The notes under the pieces are model-generated. The model worked only from the letters and a program-made list of their open reading frames with translations. It had not been told where the DNA came from and did no database searches. From the NCBI GenBank assembly GCA_947303395.1, contig CAMYYD010000001.1:1-64000 (forward strand): a stretch of DNA of 64,000 bases, read 5' to 3'. Positions within the stretch are counted from its first letter, which is position 1. Each line of letters opens with the position of its first letter. The position numbers were made by a program, and so were the translations under genes. Shown one piece after another: positions 17,749-26,022 of the stretch. The stretch is from an uncultured Bacteroidales bacterium (GTDB lineage Bacteria; Bacteroidota; Bacteroidia; Bacteroidales; F082).

Positions 17749-18558
17749 TTATTTCACTAGGTTGTCGTAGTGAATGCGCCATGGTTGGGGTTTGAGCGCT
17801 TCGTGGACTTGCCGTAGCGACCTGTCGAGTCGGCGGACTCCGAACAAATCTTCCAATGCCGTGTAAGGCACACGGCCACCGGCGTTTCCGTTGACGTTGC
17901 TGTCGCGTTTGTAGCCGAAAATAAGACCACAAAAGTAGGCGAGTCGAGCGGAACTTTTTTTGCCGTTATCGCCGAGCCACTCCAACTTGTTGTCGGCCAA
18001 AGGTTTGATGTAGCCTTTTAGGACAGCTTTACGCAGACAGCTTGAGACATGACGATTGTTGAGGCCGTCGGGGAGTGTCAGTTTGAATTTTTTAGAAGAA
18101 TTTTGATGCTCGGGGTTATGGGATTTTTGCAGAGGAGGTGCTTGGGTGTTGTCAGGCGACAACAAATCAGACCTCGGCATATTCCCCGGCGGAGCGTTGG
18201 TGAGCTTCTGGAGGAACTGCTTGGGCAGGATTTCGGTGTGATAATAGTCGAAGACGGAGATGATGCGATCGGCGAGATTTTGTTTCTGCTCGATTTCAGG
18301 GTTATTGCTGTCGTATTCGATTTCCTTGATGCATTTAGCCCACCATTCGTATTCGGCGAATTTGACGCATACGGCGGTGATGTCGGTATCGGAGACGTCG
18401 TGCATGTTTTTGGACATGTGGATATAGAGGAACTTGGTGAGAAAATAGAAATTCTCATCGGGGCTGTCGCTGATGATATCGTTTTCGAGCTCTTCGAGAG
18501 GTTTGGGAAGCGTGTCTTTGCGCAATTTCTTGTAGCATTTCTTATAATCTTCTTTCAT
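17749..18558 (-). CDS. Integrative-element protein of unknown function
   Basis: This 269-residue soluble protein has no domain I recognise. The first 130 residues look helical (MKEDYKKCYKKLRKDTLPK, WWAKCIKEIEYDS). A Pro/Ser/Asn-rich linker at 125-155 follows, then a C-terminal part (SSARLAYFCGLIFGYKRDSNV, YTALEDLFGVRRLDRSLRQ) that might bind DNA. It sits 12 bases after the integrase stop and is likely transcribed with it. Proteins in this place in Bacteroidales elements are usually uncharacterised. Confidence 0.6.
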   Translation of the reverse strand: MKEDYKKCYKKLRKDTLPKPLEELENDIISDSPDENFYFLTKFLYIHMSKNMHDVSDTDITAVCVKFAEYEWWAKCIKEIEYDSNNPEIEQKQNLADRIISVFDYYHTEILPKQFLQKLTNAPPGNMPRSDLLSPDNTQAPPLQKSHNPEHQNSSKKFKLTLPDGLNNRHVSSCLRKAVLKGYIKPLADNKLEWLGDNGKKSSARLAYFCGLIFGYKRDSNVNGNAGGRVPYTALEDLFGVRRLDRSLRQVHEALKPQPWRIHYDNLVK

Positions 18559-18570
18559 GACAATGGGGTT

Positions 18571-19803
18571 TTAGAGAATCTTATCGATATTGAGGGCGTT
18601 GAGGCTATTGATGGCTTCTGATTTGAGGCTGTCGATAGCGCGGGTGTATTTCTCGGTGTGCTTGAGACCGCTGTGACCGAGGAGAGATGCCACGGTTTTG
18701 ATGTTGGCACCTTTGTTGAGGATGTTGACGGCGAAGGAGTGGCGGGCGCAGTGCCAGGTGATGTGCTTGTCGATGCCGGCATGTTCGACCCAACGCTGGA
18801 CTGACTTGCAGCACATTGTATAAGATGGCAGCTTGAAGATGAGGCTAGAGGAGTTCTCGCCCGGGCCTGGCTGACCGATGAGCTGGATGATGCCGTCGGA
18901 AAGAGGGATGACGACACCACTGGCTGCTGAGTGGCCTTTGGTTTTGTTTTGCTCAAATGAGAGCAGGCGGAGCGAGTAGTTGACGTTTTTATACATCAGA
19001 TCTTTAACATCGCAAAAGCGGAGACCACAGTAGAGACAGAAGATGAAGGCACGGCGGATTTCGGGGCTCTGCTTGGGGTCGTGGAAGTTGAGAAGTGTTT
19101 CGATTTCCTCTTCGGAGAGGATATCTTTTTTAAGCTGCTGGTCGTCGACCTTGATGGTGATGCCGATGCAGGGGTTCTTTTTCATGTCGCCATGTTCGAC
19201 GGCATAGTTGATGACTTTTTTGAAGCGTTGGAAGCAAGACTTGGCGCCTTCGCCTTTGGAGTGAGCCTGAAGATATTCGGAGAAAGCCACCATCATATCC
19301 TTATTAAGGCTCTCGGGCTTGATGCAGCGTGCATACTTCCTGTATTCGTTAGATTCCTCCAGAAACGATTTAAAGCGCCGTAGAGCCATTTCCATCATTC
19401 GCTTGTCCTTCTTAGTGTAATCGTTGATATATCCTTGGAAATACTCTAAAAAGTCGATATTCTGGTCTTTTTTGAGTCGATAGCCTTCGGTATTGTCGAG
19501 GAGCTCCTGACCTTTCTCGAAACGGATTTTGAGGGCGAGGTCGAGGGTTTCCTTGTTTTGGGCTCGCTCTTCGGGTGTACGAGGGGCTTGCCAGAGGTAG
19601 AGTGAGAGGAACTCGCGGCGGCGGTCGACTGCGATTACGTCCTTTTGGAGTTTCTCGCTGAAGTGCTTTTTATAGCCGAAATAGAAGTCCAAAAAGAGGG
19701 ATTCGGTACCGTTCCTCAGTACTTTCGCTCCGAGCTTGGGGTTATCGGTGGTATTTTTAGAGATCAGATAGGTGTTATCTGACCTGATGTCTTTGCGTGC
19801 CAT
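18571..19803 (-). CDS. Tyrosine recombinase/integrase
   Basis: This 410-residue protein is a full-length Bacteroidales-type site-specific integrase. It has an N-terminal arm-binding domain (about 1-100), a SAM-like core-binding domain (about 110-215) and a catalytic domain. Its catalytic residues are R262 (GLRFCD), K289 (TKG), H351 and R354 (HCARHSF), H377 (LLGHS) and Y386. It cuts and rejoins DNA at attachment sites, moving the element. The start codon is 32 bases after a minus-strand TATCTTTG box (19835-19842). All catalytic residues are present, so it may be active. Upstream are two tandem 11-bp repeats that might be arm-type sites. The attachment core was not identified. Confidence 0.9.
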   Translation of the reverse strand: MARKDIRSDNTYLISKNTTDNPKLGAKVLRNGTESLFLDFYFGYKKHFSEKLQKDVIAVDRRREFLSLYLWQAPRTPEERAQNKETLDLALKIRFEKGQELLDNTEGYRLKKDQNIDFLEYFQGYINDYTKKDKRMMEMALRRFKSFLEESNEYRKYARCIKPESLNKDMMVAFSEYLQAHSKGEGAKSCFQRFKKVINYAVEHGDMKKNPCIGITIKVDDQQLKKDILSEEEIETLLNFHDPKQSPEIRRAFIFCLYCGLRFCDVKDLMYKNVNYSLRLLSFEQNKTKGHSAASGVVIPLSDGIIQLIGQPGPGENSSSLIFKLPSYTMCCKSVQRWVEHAGIDKHITWHCARHSFAVNILNKGANIKTVASLLGHSGLKHTEKYTRAIDSLKSEAINSLNALNIDKIL

Positions 19804-20117
19804 AATTATGAAAATTTCGGAAAATTTATTTCTTCAAAGATAAGAAGAAAAAGGATACGAAGGGAAGGAAAAAGTGGAAAAGTTATCAACAAAATGCTTG
19901 ATTTTCATAAGTTTATGAGAATGAGGGAGATAAAAATTTTTTTCAAAAAATGATAAAAAAAGGTTGGTATATGAAAAAAAGTATTATTTTTGCACCTGGT
20001 TCTTTGATTAGAAATGTGTCAAAAAGTATGACTATTTTTGATAAAGAATTTTGAAAAAATAACAGTGATAAAAAGTTAAAAAAAAGAGTAATAAAGGTGC
20101 TTTAGGGTGCTAATTTT

Positions 20118-20139
20118 GGGTAGCAAAAGGGTAGCAAAA
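20118..20139 (+). repeat. Two tandem 11-bp repeats, possible integrase arm sites
   Basis: GGGTAGCAAAA occurs twice head to tail (20118-20128, 20129-20139), with a weaker related GGGTGCTAATTTT just before (20105-20117). Position about 300 bases upstream of the integrase start fits arm-type binding sites, but this is inferred. Confidence 0.55.
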
Positions 20140-20268
20140 AGCGACAAAACAAGGTCTTTTTTTAGAAAACAAGAGAAGATAAGGTGTTGAAAATCAAGGA
20201 CTTTGGTTGCTGATGGTTGCAGGAAATGCGGGGAAAATACAGGCCCTGGGTACAAAGAATTAAAAGTT

Positions 20269-20308
20269 AATCCCTTGGTAATAATATGATTATCAAGGGA
20301 TTTTTTTA
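20269..20308 (+). terminator. Rho-independent terminator
   Basis: Long stem AATCCCTTG...CAAGGGATT with a short AT-rich centre, followed by a T run. No protein gene precedes it on the plus strand, so it either ends a small RNA or is a leftover of the site's former 3' end. Confidence 0.65.
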
Positions 20309-20329
20309 TTTAGGTCGCCAAATGTGACA

Positions 20330-20707
20330 TTATTCCAGTGGTATCTCAGGATGCTGCACCGAAAGTGGCATACCTTCCTGCGAAAGATAGAACATGTAGA
20401 GAACGACGGGCTTCGTGCCGCGGTTTTCGCCATGGTGGATGGTGCCTACCATCTCGACGACGGCTTCGCCTTCGTGAACGGTTTTTTCGTTGCCGTGGAG
20501 GCTGACGATGGTGAGATCGCCCTGTACCAGTATGCCGTGGTTCATCACAGGATGGTGATGCCAGCTGAGTTTCTGCCCGGCTGGTATCTCATACTTGATG
20601 GCTACAATTTCGGGACGACCTTGAAGATAGTCGGGAAGCAGGGCTCCGTCCCAGCTTTGGCTGGTGCGAATCAGTTCGGTGGTATTTACCTTGTTATTAT
20701 CAGTCAT
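20330..20707 (-). CDS. Cupin domain protein
   Basis: This 125-residue single-domain cupin has the metal-site pattern HHHPVMNHGILVQGDLTI, a G-rich turn, and the second motif THHGENRGT...VVLYMFYL. Cupins of this size are often metal-binding enzymes or ligand sensors; the substrate cannot be told. The start at 20707 (MTDNNKV) was chosen over a longer frame because upstream codons only duplicate the PAP2 gene's end, giving an eight-base overlap with it. Probably co-transcribed with the PAP2 gene. Confidence 0.75.
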   Translation of the reverse strand: MTDNNKVNTTELIRTSQSWDGALLPDYLQGRPEIVAIKYEIPAGQKLSWHHHPVMNHGILVQGDLTIVSLHGNEKTVHEGEAVVEMVGTIHHGENRGTKPVVLYMFYLSQEGMPLSVQHPEIPLE

Positions 20708-21626
20708 TTCGTTTAGAATTTTTTTCAAACTTGAACAACATTGGATAGATGCCGAAATCGATGAAGGCGACGATGGCGTAGCGGGCACAGCGCACCATCA
20801 TGGCGGCGGTGCCGCTTTCTGATAGAAATTCCTTCGAGAATGGCATCTTGAGCAGCTTGCTCACAACAATATATACTACCAGACCTCCAAGCAGACGTGC
20901 TGCCATAAACAGGGGCTTGCGAGTGTTTTCAAAATGGACGAAATAGTCGTCAAGGAGAGTGGCGCCCATGAAACCGATCAAGAGACCTGTCGCGGCGAAA
21001 TAATCGGCACTGTTGCAGTAGAAGAAACCCGGAATGGCGGTGGCTAAAAGTATGCCGTAGAGCAGGAGGGTGCTTTTAATCCGTTTTTGAAGAGTGTAAA
21101 CGATGATCACACTGAGCAATCCAAGCAGCCAACCACCAAGCACATCGGTGGGATAGTGCGCGCCTACCACTACTCGTGAAAAGCCGGTGAGCAGCGGTAT
21201 CACTATGGCCAGAATCGTCATCCAGCGTTTGCGGAGGTTGAGAGCCAGCGAGCCGAACACCGTCACCACATTTGTCGAATGACCGCTGGGGCAGGAGTAG
21301 CCCTGTGCTGCGATGTCGTATATGTCGGCCGACGGATCGACGACGCGCAGAATCTTGATATTCTTATGGTCGAAGTATGGCCTGCGGCGCAAGACGATAT
21401 TTTTAATCATGGTGTTCCAGATTAGTCCCATGATGGCAATAAGTCCAACCGAGCGGCCCATCTTTTTGTCGTAACTCCAATAAAGGAATCCAACGATAAG
21501 GATGAGCGGCAACTCTTCTCCGAACAGGGAGAAGTTTGAAATGAACGATATTCCTGTGCCGCCGATGTGCGACTGCAGCCACTCCATCAAGGAGACTTCC
21601 CAAGTGAAGAAAAAAGTGTTGCCCAT
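20700..21626 (-). CDS. PAP2 superfamily membrane phosphatase
   Basis: This 308-residue integral membrane protein carries the three PAP2 phosphatase motifs: KNIVLRRRP, PSGHS (YSCPSGHSTNVV), and SRVVVGAHYPTDVLGG with the catalytic histidine. There are about eight hydrophobic segments, including several in a C-terminal extension of about 110 residues. Such enzymes dephosphorylate lipid phosphates, for example undecaprenyl pyrophosphate or phosphatidic acid, at the periplasmic face. The start at 21626 (MGNTFFF) follows a minus-strand TATCTTTG box at 21645-21652; the longer frame would begin upstream of this box. A remnant of a close paralogue lies at 30321-30450. Confidence 0.85.
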   Translation of the reverse strand: MGNTFFFTWEVSLMEWLQSHIGGTGISFISNFSLFGEELPLILIVGFLYWSYDKKMGRSVGLIAIMGLIWNTMIKNIVLRRRPYFDHKNIKILRVVDPSADIYDIAAQGYSCPSGHSTNVVTVFGSLALNLRKRWMTILAIVIPLLTGFSRVVVGAHYPTDVLGGWLLGLLSVIIVYTLQKRIKSTLLLYGILLATAIPGFFYCNSADYFAATGLLIGFMGATLLDDYFVHFENTRKPLFMAARLLGGLVVYIVVSKLLKMPFSKEFLSESGTAAMMVRCARYAIVAFIDFGIYPMLFKFEKNSKRND

Positions 21627-21644
21627 TGCAATATATTTTGGGTG

Positions 21645-21652
21645 CAAAGATA
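21645..21652 (-). promoter_or_regulatory. -7 promoter box for PAP2-cupin genes
   Basis: Minus strand TATCTTTGCACCC, a TAnnTTTG match 18 bases before the start codon. Confidence 0.6.
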
Positions 21653-21813
21653 AGCAATTATTTGTAAGTTTAAGTGGAAAAACATTCGACTTTTTGTGTT
21701 TTTGAGGCGCCACTTATTGTCTAATGTCTATTTATTATCAATTTGTTAATTCGATTTTTTGTAAAAAACATTCGACTATTTGTGCACATTAACAAACTAT
21801 GTACAGAATTTTT

Positions 21814-21821
21814 TATTTTTG
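21814..21821 (+). promoter_or_regulatory. -7 promoter box for the alarmone/partner-switching operon
   Basis: TATTTTTG at 21814-21821, 20 bases upstream of the ATG at 21842. The genes from 21842 to 28518 are separated by at most 12 bases or overlap, so this is probably the operon promoter. Confidence 0.55.
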
Positions 21822-21841
21822 TAAAAAATAAACAGGGAATA

Positions 21842-22693
21842 ATGAACGAGATAAAAATCAACCTTAGCGATTATGAGCCATCGGGCGCCGGTGCCCTTGG
21901 CGAGAGTTATATATCCCAAAAAGACCCCAACATTTTGCTCAAACTCTATTCAAGCGAGCGTGAGCAGATGGGCTATGACGAGTATGAGAGAGCCTGCAAG
22001 GTGTATAGCATCGGGGTGCCGTGTCCTGAACCTGGCAAGCTGGTGCGCACTGAAGACGGACTGCTCGGCATACAGTTTCGCCGCATAGTGGGCAAGAAGT
22101 CATACGCCCGCGCCTTGGGCGAGCATCCCGAACGGCTTGAAGAATATGCCGCTCGCTTCGCCGAAGAGTGCAAGAAACTACATTCCATCCATCCTGAACC
22201 GGGGCTCTTCCCCACCGCCAAGGAACAGTGCTTGATGCATATCCGCCTCGATAAGTTCCTTTCAGATGAAGAGAAAGCAGGCTTGGAACGCTACGTCAAC
22301 AACCTTCCAGACGCCGACACCGCACTTCACGGCGACCTGCACTACGGCAATATTATCTTTACTGAAGACGGGACGCAGTATTTCATCGATCTCGGTGAAT
22401 TCTGCACAGGCAGTCCGCTATTCGACTTGACCATCGTTTACAGACAGACATGCCTTAAGCCGGAGACTTTCATCAAGGAGAACTATCACATCGACGCGGC
22501 CACGGCTAGAGCATTCTGGCGCGCCTTTGTGAAGTATTATTTCGGTCAGGAAGCCCGCATCGAGGAGGTGGAAGCGATGCTTGAACCATACAATGCGCTG
22601 CGTTCGCTTGCCCTCGAACAGTCACTCGGAAAATACCACCCTGACATCCGCCCTGAATTACACAATATGATAGAATATCCCTTTTTTAAATAA
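21842..22693 (+). CDS. Aminoglycoside-phosphotransferase-fold kinase (TIGR02172-like), paralogue 1
   Basis: This 283-residue protein has the small-molecule kinase fold: an N-terminal lobe, the catalytic loop HGDLHYGN at 163-170 (D165 as base, N170 for metal) and the metal motif FIDLGEF near 181. It resembles the family named TIGR02172, described as a Fibrobacter paralogous family of unknown substrate. The start at 21842 was chosen for its promoter spacing; the longer frame extends through the promoter. A second copy at 25192-26022 shares the motif positions. Both flank the alarmone genes in one operon, so their substrate may be linked to that signalling. Function unknown. Confidence 0.75.
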   Translation: MNEIKINLSDYEPSGAGALGESYISQKDPNILLKLYSSEREQMGYDEYERACKVYSIGVPCPEPGKLVRTEDGLLGIQFRRIVGKKSYARALGEHPERLEEYAARFAEECKKLHSIHPEPGLFPTAKEQCLMHIRLDKFLSDEEKAGLERYVNNLPDADTALHGDLHYGNIIFTEDGTQYFIDLGEFCTGSPLFDLTIVYRQTCLKPETFIKENYHIDAATARAFWRAFVKYYFGQEARIEEVEAMLEPYNALRSLALEQSLGKYHPDIRPELHNMIEYPFFK

Positions 22694-22705
22694 AATTACA
22701 ACATT

Positions 22706-23512
22706 ATGAAAAAGCTATTTCTTATTTTGGCAGCTGCAGCAATGATTTTTGCATCATGCAGCAAGAAAAACAACACACCTACACCTGAGCCGACACCTGC
22801 CACAAAGACCGTGCTCGCCGGCATGGATGCCTCTGGCATCATATTATACGGCGACGTGGCTTACAACTACACCTACGATGCCGATTATCGCCTGACTAAT
22901 ATCTACGAAGTCACACTCAGCGACAACTACGTGGTCCGCGACATCAACTTCGTCTATAGCGATGGTCACATCTCAATCACAGGCATTACTGAAGGTTACG
23001 ATTTAACCGCCGAATGCATCCTCGACGAGCAAGGCCGCATGACCGAGATGACACGTTCTGTTGTTTCAACAACAACCGGTTTCACCTCTAATCGCACCTT
23101 TATCTATACTTACGATGCCGACGGACGTATGGCTACAACAACTCAAATATCCGACGACGGCGAGCTTACCCACACATTTGTATGGGAAAACGGCGAGCTT
23201 GTCTCGGCCTATACCGGTACCGGAACAGCCAATGGTGATATGGTGCTTAGTTTCGAGACCAGCGACGCTCCCGCACAAGCATTATTTTACCTGATGAAGT
23301 ATGACGGTGATGTCTCAGAGCTTTGCTATCAAGGCTGTTTTGGAACACTTCCAGTCCACATGCCTTCTACAAGATCGTTGACAGTTTATATGAATGGCAT
23401 TCCGATTCATTCCCCAGCGTCAGAATACGTTTACACCGTGGAAAATGGCCGTCTTGCCACATGCCAGGATAACGAAGGCGTCTCATTCACTTTCCGTTGG
23501 GAAGATAGATAA
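22706..23512 (+). CDS. Lipoprotein of unknown function
   Basis: This 268-residue protein has a lipoprotein signal peptide with lipobox FASC (Cys17) followed by a Lys/Thr/Pro-rich spacer. The mature part contains YD-like repeats (YTYDADYRLTNIYEV, YTYDADGRMATTTQI) of the kind found in Bacteroidales surface lipoproteins. Expected in the outer membrane. It lies 12 bases after the first kinase gene in the signalling operon; a sensing role is possible but not shown. Confidence 0.7.
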   Translation: MKKLFLILAAAAMIFASCSKKNNTPTPEPTPATKTVLAGMDASGIILYGDVAYNYTYDADYRLTNIYEVTLSDNYVVRDINFVYSDGHISITGITEGYDLTAECILDEQGRMTEMTRSVVSTTTGFTSNRTFIYTYDADGRMATTTQISDDGELTHTFVWENGELVSAYTGTGTANGDMVLSFETSDAPAQALFYLMKYDGDVSELCYQGCFGTLPVHMPSTRSLTVYMNGIPIHSPASEYVYTVENGRLATCQDNEGVSFTFRWEDR

Positions 23513-23523
23513 CTATTTTAACT

Positions 23524-24612
23524 ATGACAACAAACCTAACACATAACGAAGAGCTGTTGGCTCAGTATCGAAACCTGCTGCCTGTTTATAATAAGATGGT
23601 GGAGGTGATTCCGGCAATGCTGAAAGACTTTTTCGACAAGACAGGAATCATTGTGGCCGCTGTGGAGCAACGCGTGAAGGCCGAGAAATCGCTTGCGGGC
23701 AAGCTGAAGCTCAAAGGCGAAAAATATCGCGACATCTACGACATCACCGACCTGGTAGGCGTGCGCGTCATCACTTTCTACACTGACGATGTGGATAAGG
23801 TAGCAACCATTCTCGAGCGCCTCTTTGACATCGACTGGGAAAATTCCATCGACAAGCGCAAGGTTCACGATATTGACAGCTTTGGCTACCTCTCGTTGCA
23901 TTACATCTGCAGCATTCCGGAGTCGTCTTACACCATGCCGGGACGTCCCGAGTTCAACAAAATACGTTTTGAGGTGCAGATGCGCACCGTATTGCAGCAT
24001 GCTTGGTCTAACATGGACCACGACACGGGCTACAAGAGCGGAGTGGAGATTCCAAAAGTTTATATGCGCAACCTCAGCCGTCTGGCAGGCATGCTTGAGC
24101 TTGTTGACGACGAGTTCAGCCGCATCCGCAGAGAACTTAACGACTACAGGCGCAGGGTGCAGTCGCTGGTGGCATCGGGCAACCTCGACGAGGTGCTGCT
24201 CGACGGCGACTCGTTCAAGAGCTACCTCCAGATAGGGCCTTTCGACGCTTTGATGCACCGCATCGCCTCCATCAACCAGGCTGAGATACAGGAGGTGGAT
24301 CTGTCGTCATTCCTCCCATTGTTCAAAGCCATGGGTTTCAAGACCCTCGGCGATGTTGCGAAGATGGTGAAAGATTTTTCAGATGCCGCCTATCAGATTG
24401 CCTGCTTCCAGATGGGCATCACCGACCTGGATATCTTGTCATCGTCGGTGGCGCCACAGAACCTCTGCACGGCTTTCATCCTCAAAAACGGAGGCGGAAA
24501 GACCGGTCTGAAGCTGATGTTCGACACCTTGAACGGCCCATCGGAAAACAACGCTTTCATGGCCGACTTCCTGATGGAACAAGCTCGTGACTATCCATTT
24601 ATGAATAAGTAA
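23524..24612 (+). CDS. RelA/SpoT-type alarmone synthetase domain protein
   Basis: This 362-residue protein contains a (p)ppGpp synthetase domain at about 55-190: KLKGEKYRDIYDITDLVGVRVITFY, FGYLSLHYIC and FEVQMRTVLQHAWSNMDHD. It lacks the HD hydrolase and the TGS/ACT regulatory domains of long RelA/SpoT proteins, so it is a small-synthetase-like protein, with a C-terminal alpha-helical extension of about 170 residues of unknown function. It transfers pyrophosphate from ATP to GDP or GTP to make the stress alarmone. It lies five bases upstream of an HD hydrolase-like gene, giving a synthesis/degradation pair. Confidence 0.85.
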   Translation: MTTNLTHNEELLAQYRNLLPVYNKMVEVIPAMLKDFFDKTGIIVAAVEQRVKAEKSLAGKLKLKGEKYRDIYDITDLVGVRVITFYTDDVDKVATILERLFDIDWENSIDKRKVHDIDSFGYLSLHYICSIPESSYTMPGRPEFNKIRFEVQMRTVLQHAWSNMDHDTGYKSGVEIPKVYMRNLSRLAGMLELVDDEFSRIRRELNDYRRRVQSLVASGNLDEVLLDGDSFKSYLQIGPFDALMHRIASINQAEIQEVDLSSFLPLFKAMGFKTLGDVAKMVKDFSDAAYQIACFQMGITDLDILSSSVAPQNLCTAFILKNGGGKTGLKLMFDTLNGPSENNAFMADFLMEQARDYPFMNK

Positions 24613-24616
24613 AATT

Positions 24617-25192
24617 ATGGCAAACAAATATTTGAATACCGAAATTCTTGACCGCGCAATAGTTTTTGCAGTCAAGGCTCATGCCAATACCGAACGCAGA
24701 GGCAAGGGCTATCCTTACATTGTGCATCCTTTGGAAGCCGTGGAGATTGTGGCAACAATGACTCCCGACCAAGAACTGCTTGCCGCAGCCGCACTTCACG
24801 ACACGGTGGAGGATACCGAGGTGACAGTGGAACAACTCAAAGCTGAGTTTGGCGAGCGTATAGCCTCTCTGGTGGCCGACGAGAGCGATGTTATGCCTGA
24901 AGGCATGACCGAAGAAGCCAGCTGGCACCAGCGCAAGCAGGCTGCCATCAATCGTCTTTCAAAAGCCAGCCACGATGCCAAGATGGTGGCTTTGGGCGAC
25001 AAACTCTCCAATATTCGTGCCATCGCCCGCGATTATGACGAGATAGGCGACGCCCTCTGGAACCGTTTTCACACCAACGATCCCAAAGAGCATGAGTGGC
25101 ACTACCGCGGACTCGCTGACGCTTTACGCGAGCTGGAAGACACCGTGGCTTATAAAGAATTCGAATCGTTAATCAATAAAGTTTTCAAATAA
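24617..25192 (+). CDS. HD domain phosphohydrolase, probable small alarmone hydrolase
   Basis: This 191-residue HD protein has the SpoT/MESH1-like pattern RRGKGYPYIVHPLEA, then ALHDTVEDTEVT with the HD pair at residues 61-62 and the ED pair at 65-66, and a later GDKLSNIRAI. It would bind manganese and remove the 3' pyrophosphate from (p)ppGpp. It is adjacent to the synthetase and its stop overlaps the next kinase start (TAATGG), so the three proteins are probably made together. The alarmone substrate is inferred from the motif and the neighbour. Confidence 0.8.
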   Translation: MANKYLNTEILDRAIVFAVKAHANTERRGKGYPYIVHPLEAVEIVATMTPDQELLAAAALHDTVEDTEVTVEQLKAEFGERIASLVADESDVMPEGMTEEASWHQRKQAAINRLSKASHDAKMVALGDKLSNIRAIARDYDEIGDALWNRFHTNDPKEHEWHYRGLADALRELEDTVAYKEFESLINKVFK

Positions 25193-26022
25193 TGGAAGCT
25201 ATCAAGATATCTCTCAACGACTATGTTCTTTCCGGAGGCGGCGCCAACGGCGAGAGCTACGACCACAAGACAGACCCGTCGGTGATGCTGAAACTATATT
25301 TTCCGGGCAAGATCCAACAGCCATTGGATGAAATGAACCTCGCCCTAAAAGTCTATGAAATGGGCATCCCGACACCTGAGCCAGGCGAATATGTGGTGAC
25401 CGAAGACGGCCGCTACGGCATCCGTTTCAAGCGTATCCTGGGCAAGAAATCATATTCGCGCGCCACAGCCGACGAGCCCGAAAAGGTGGCACAGTTTGCT
25501 GAGGAATTTGCTCAGATGTGCCTCCAACTTCATGCTACTCATGTCGATACAAAGCAGTTTGAAAACGTAAAGGACCGTTACTGTCGCCTTTTGCAGGAGA
25601 ATCCATTCTTTACAACGGCTGAAAAGGACAAGTTGGCACGTTTTATCGCTGACACGCCTGACGAGGACACAGCCATCCACGGCGACCTTCAATTCAGCAA
25701 TGTCATCTTTGTCGGCGACAAGCGTTATTTCATCGACTTAGGCGATTTCTGCTGGGGTAACCACCTCTTCGACATGGGTATGCCTTATCTCTGCTGCTGC
25801 CTCGACGACGAGGCATTCATCCAAGAGACCTTCCATATGTCGAAGGCTCTTGCCTTAAAATTCTGGGAGTATTTTGCGCCAGCGTATTTCGGAAAAGGTA
25901 TCCCGCTGAAGGAAATTGAGGAGATTATCAGACCATACGCCGGACTCAAGACCTTAATCATTGAAAGAGACATCAATCAGCCTATGCCAATATTTCGCGC
26001 AGCATTAGCTTCTATTTTATGA
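25192..26022 (+). CDS. Aminoglycoside-phosphotransferase-fold kinase (TIGR02172-like), paralogue 2
   Basis: This 276-residue paralogue of the protein at 21842-22693 has its catalytic loop HGDLQFSN at exactly residues 163-170 and FIDLGDF soon after. The N-termini are nearly identical in layout (ISLNDYVLSGGGANGESY against INLSDYEPSGAGALGESY). The substrate is unknown. It overlaps both neighbours by a few bases. Two copies around an alarmone module suggest related but distinct substrates or a paired enzyme. Confidence 0.75.
   Translation: MEAIKISLNDYVLSGGGANGESYDHKTDPSVMLKLYFPGKIQQPLDEMNLALKVYEMGIPTPEPGEYVVTEDGRYGIRFKRILGKKSYSRATADEPEKVAQFAEEFAQMCLQLHATHVDTKQFENVKDRYCRLLQENPFFTTAEKDKLARFIADTPDEDTAIHGDLQFSNVIFVGDKRYFIDLGDFCWGNHLFDMGMPYLCCCLDDEAFIQETFHMSKALALKFWEYFAPAYFGKGIPLKEIEEIIRPYAGLKTLIIERDINQPMPIFRAALASIL

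Larger units (their letters stand above)
19804..20329. other. Non-coding region upstream of the integrase
   Basis: No gene over about 50 codons is convincing. Contents: integrase promoter (minus strand TATCTTTG, 19835-19842); a plus-strand -7 box TATTTTTG at 19985-19992; two tandem GGGTAGCAAAA repeats at 20118-20139; and a strong plus-strand terminator at 20269-20308. A plus-strand transcript of about 300 bases between box and terminator is possible. One end of the integrative element probably lies here. Confidence 0.5.

Noticed and set aside
19804-20329. Attachment site of the integrase
   Set aside because: No direct repeat shared with the far side of the module could be found by eye, so no att feature is reported.
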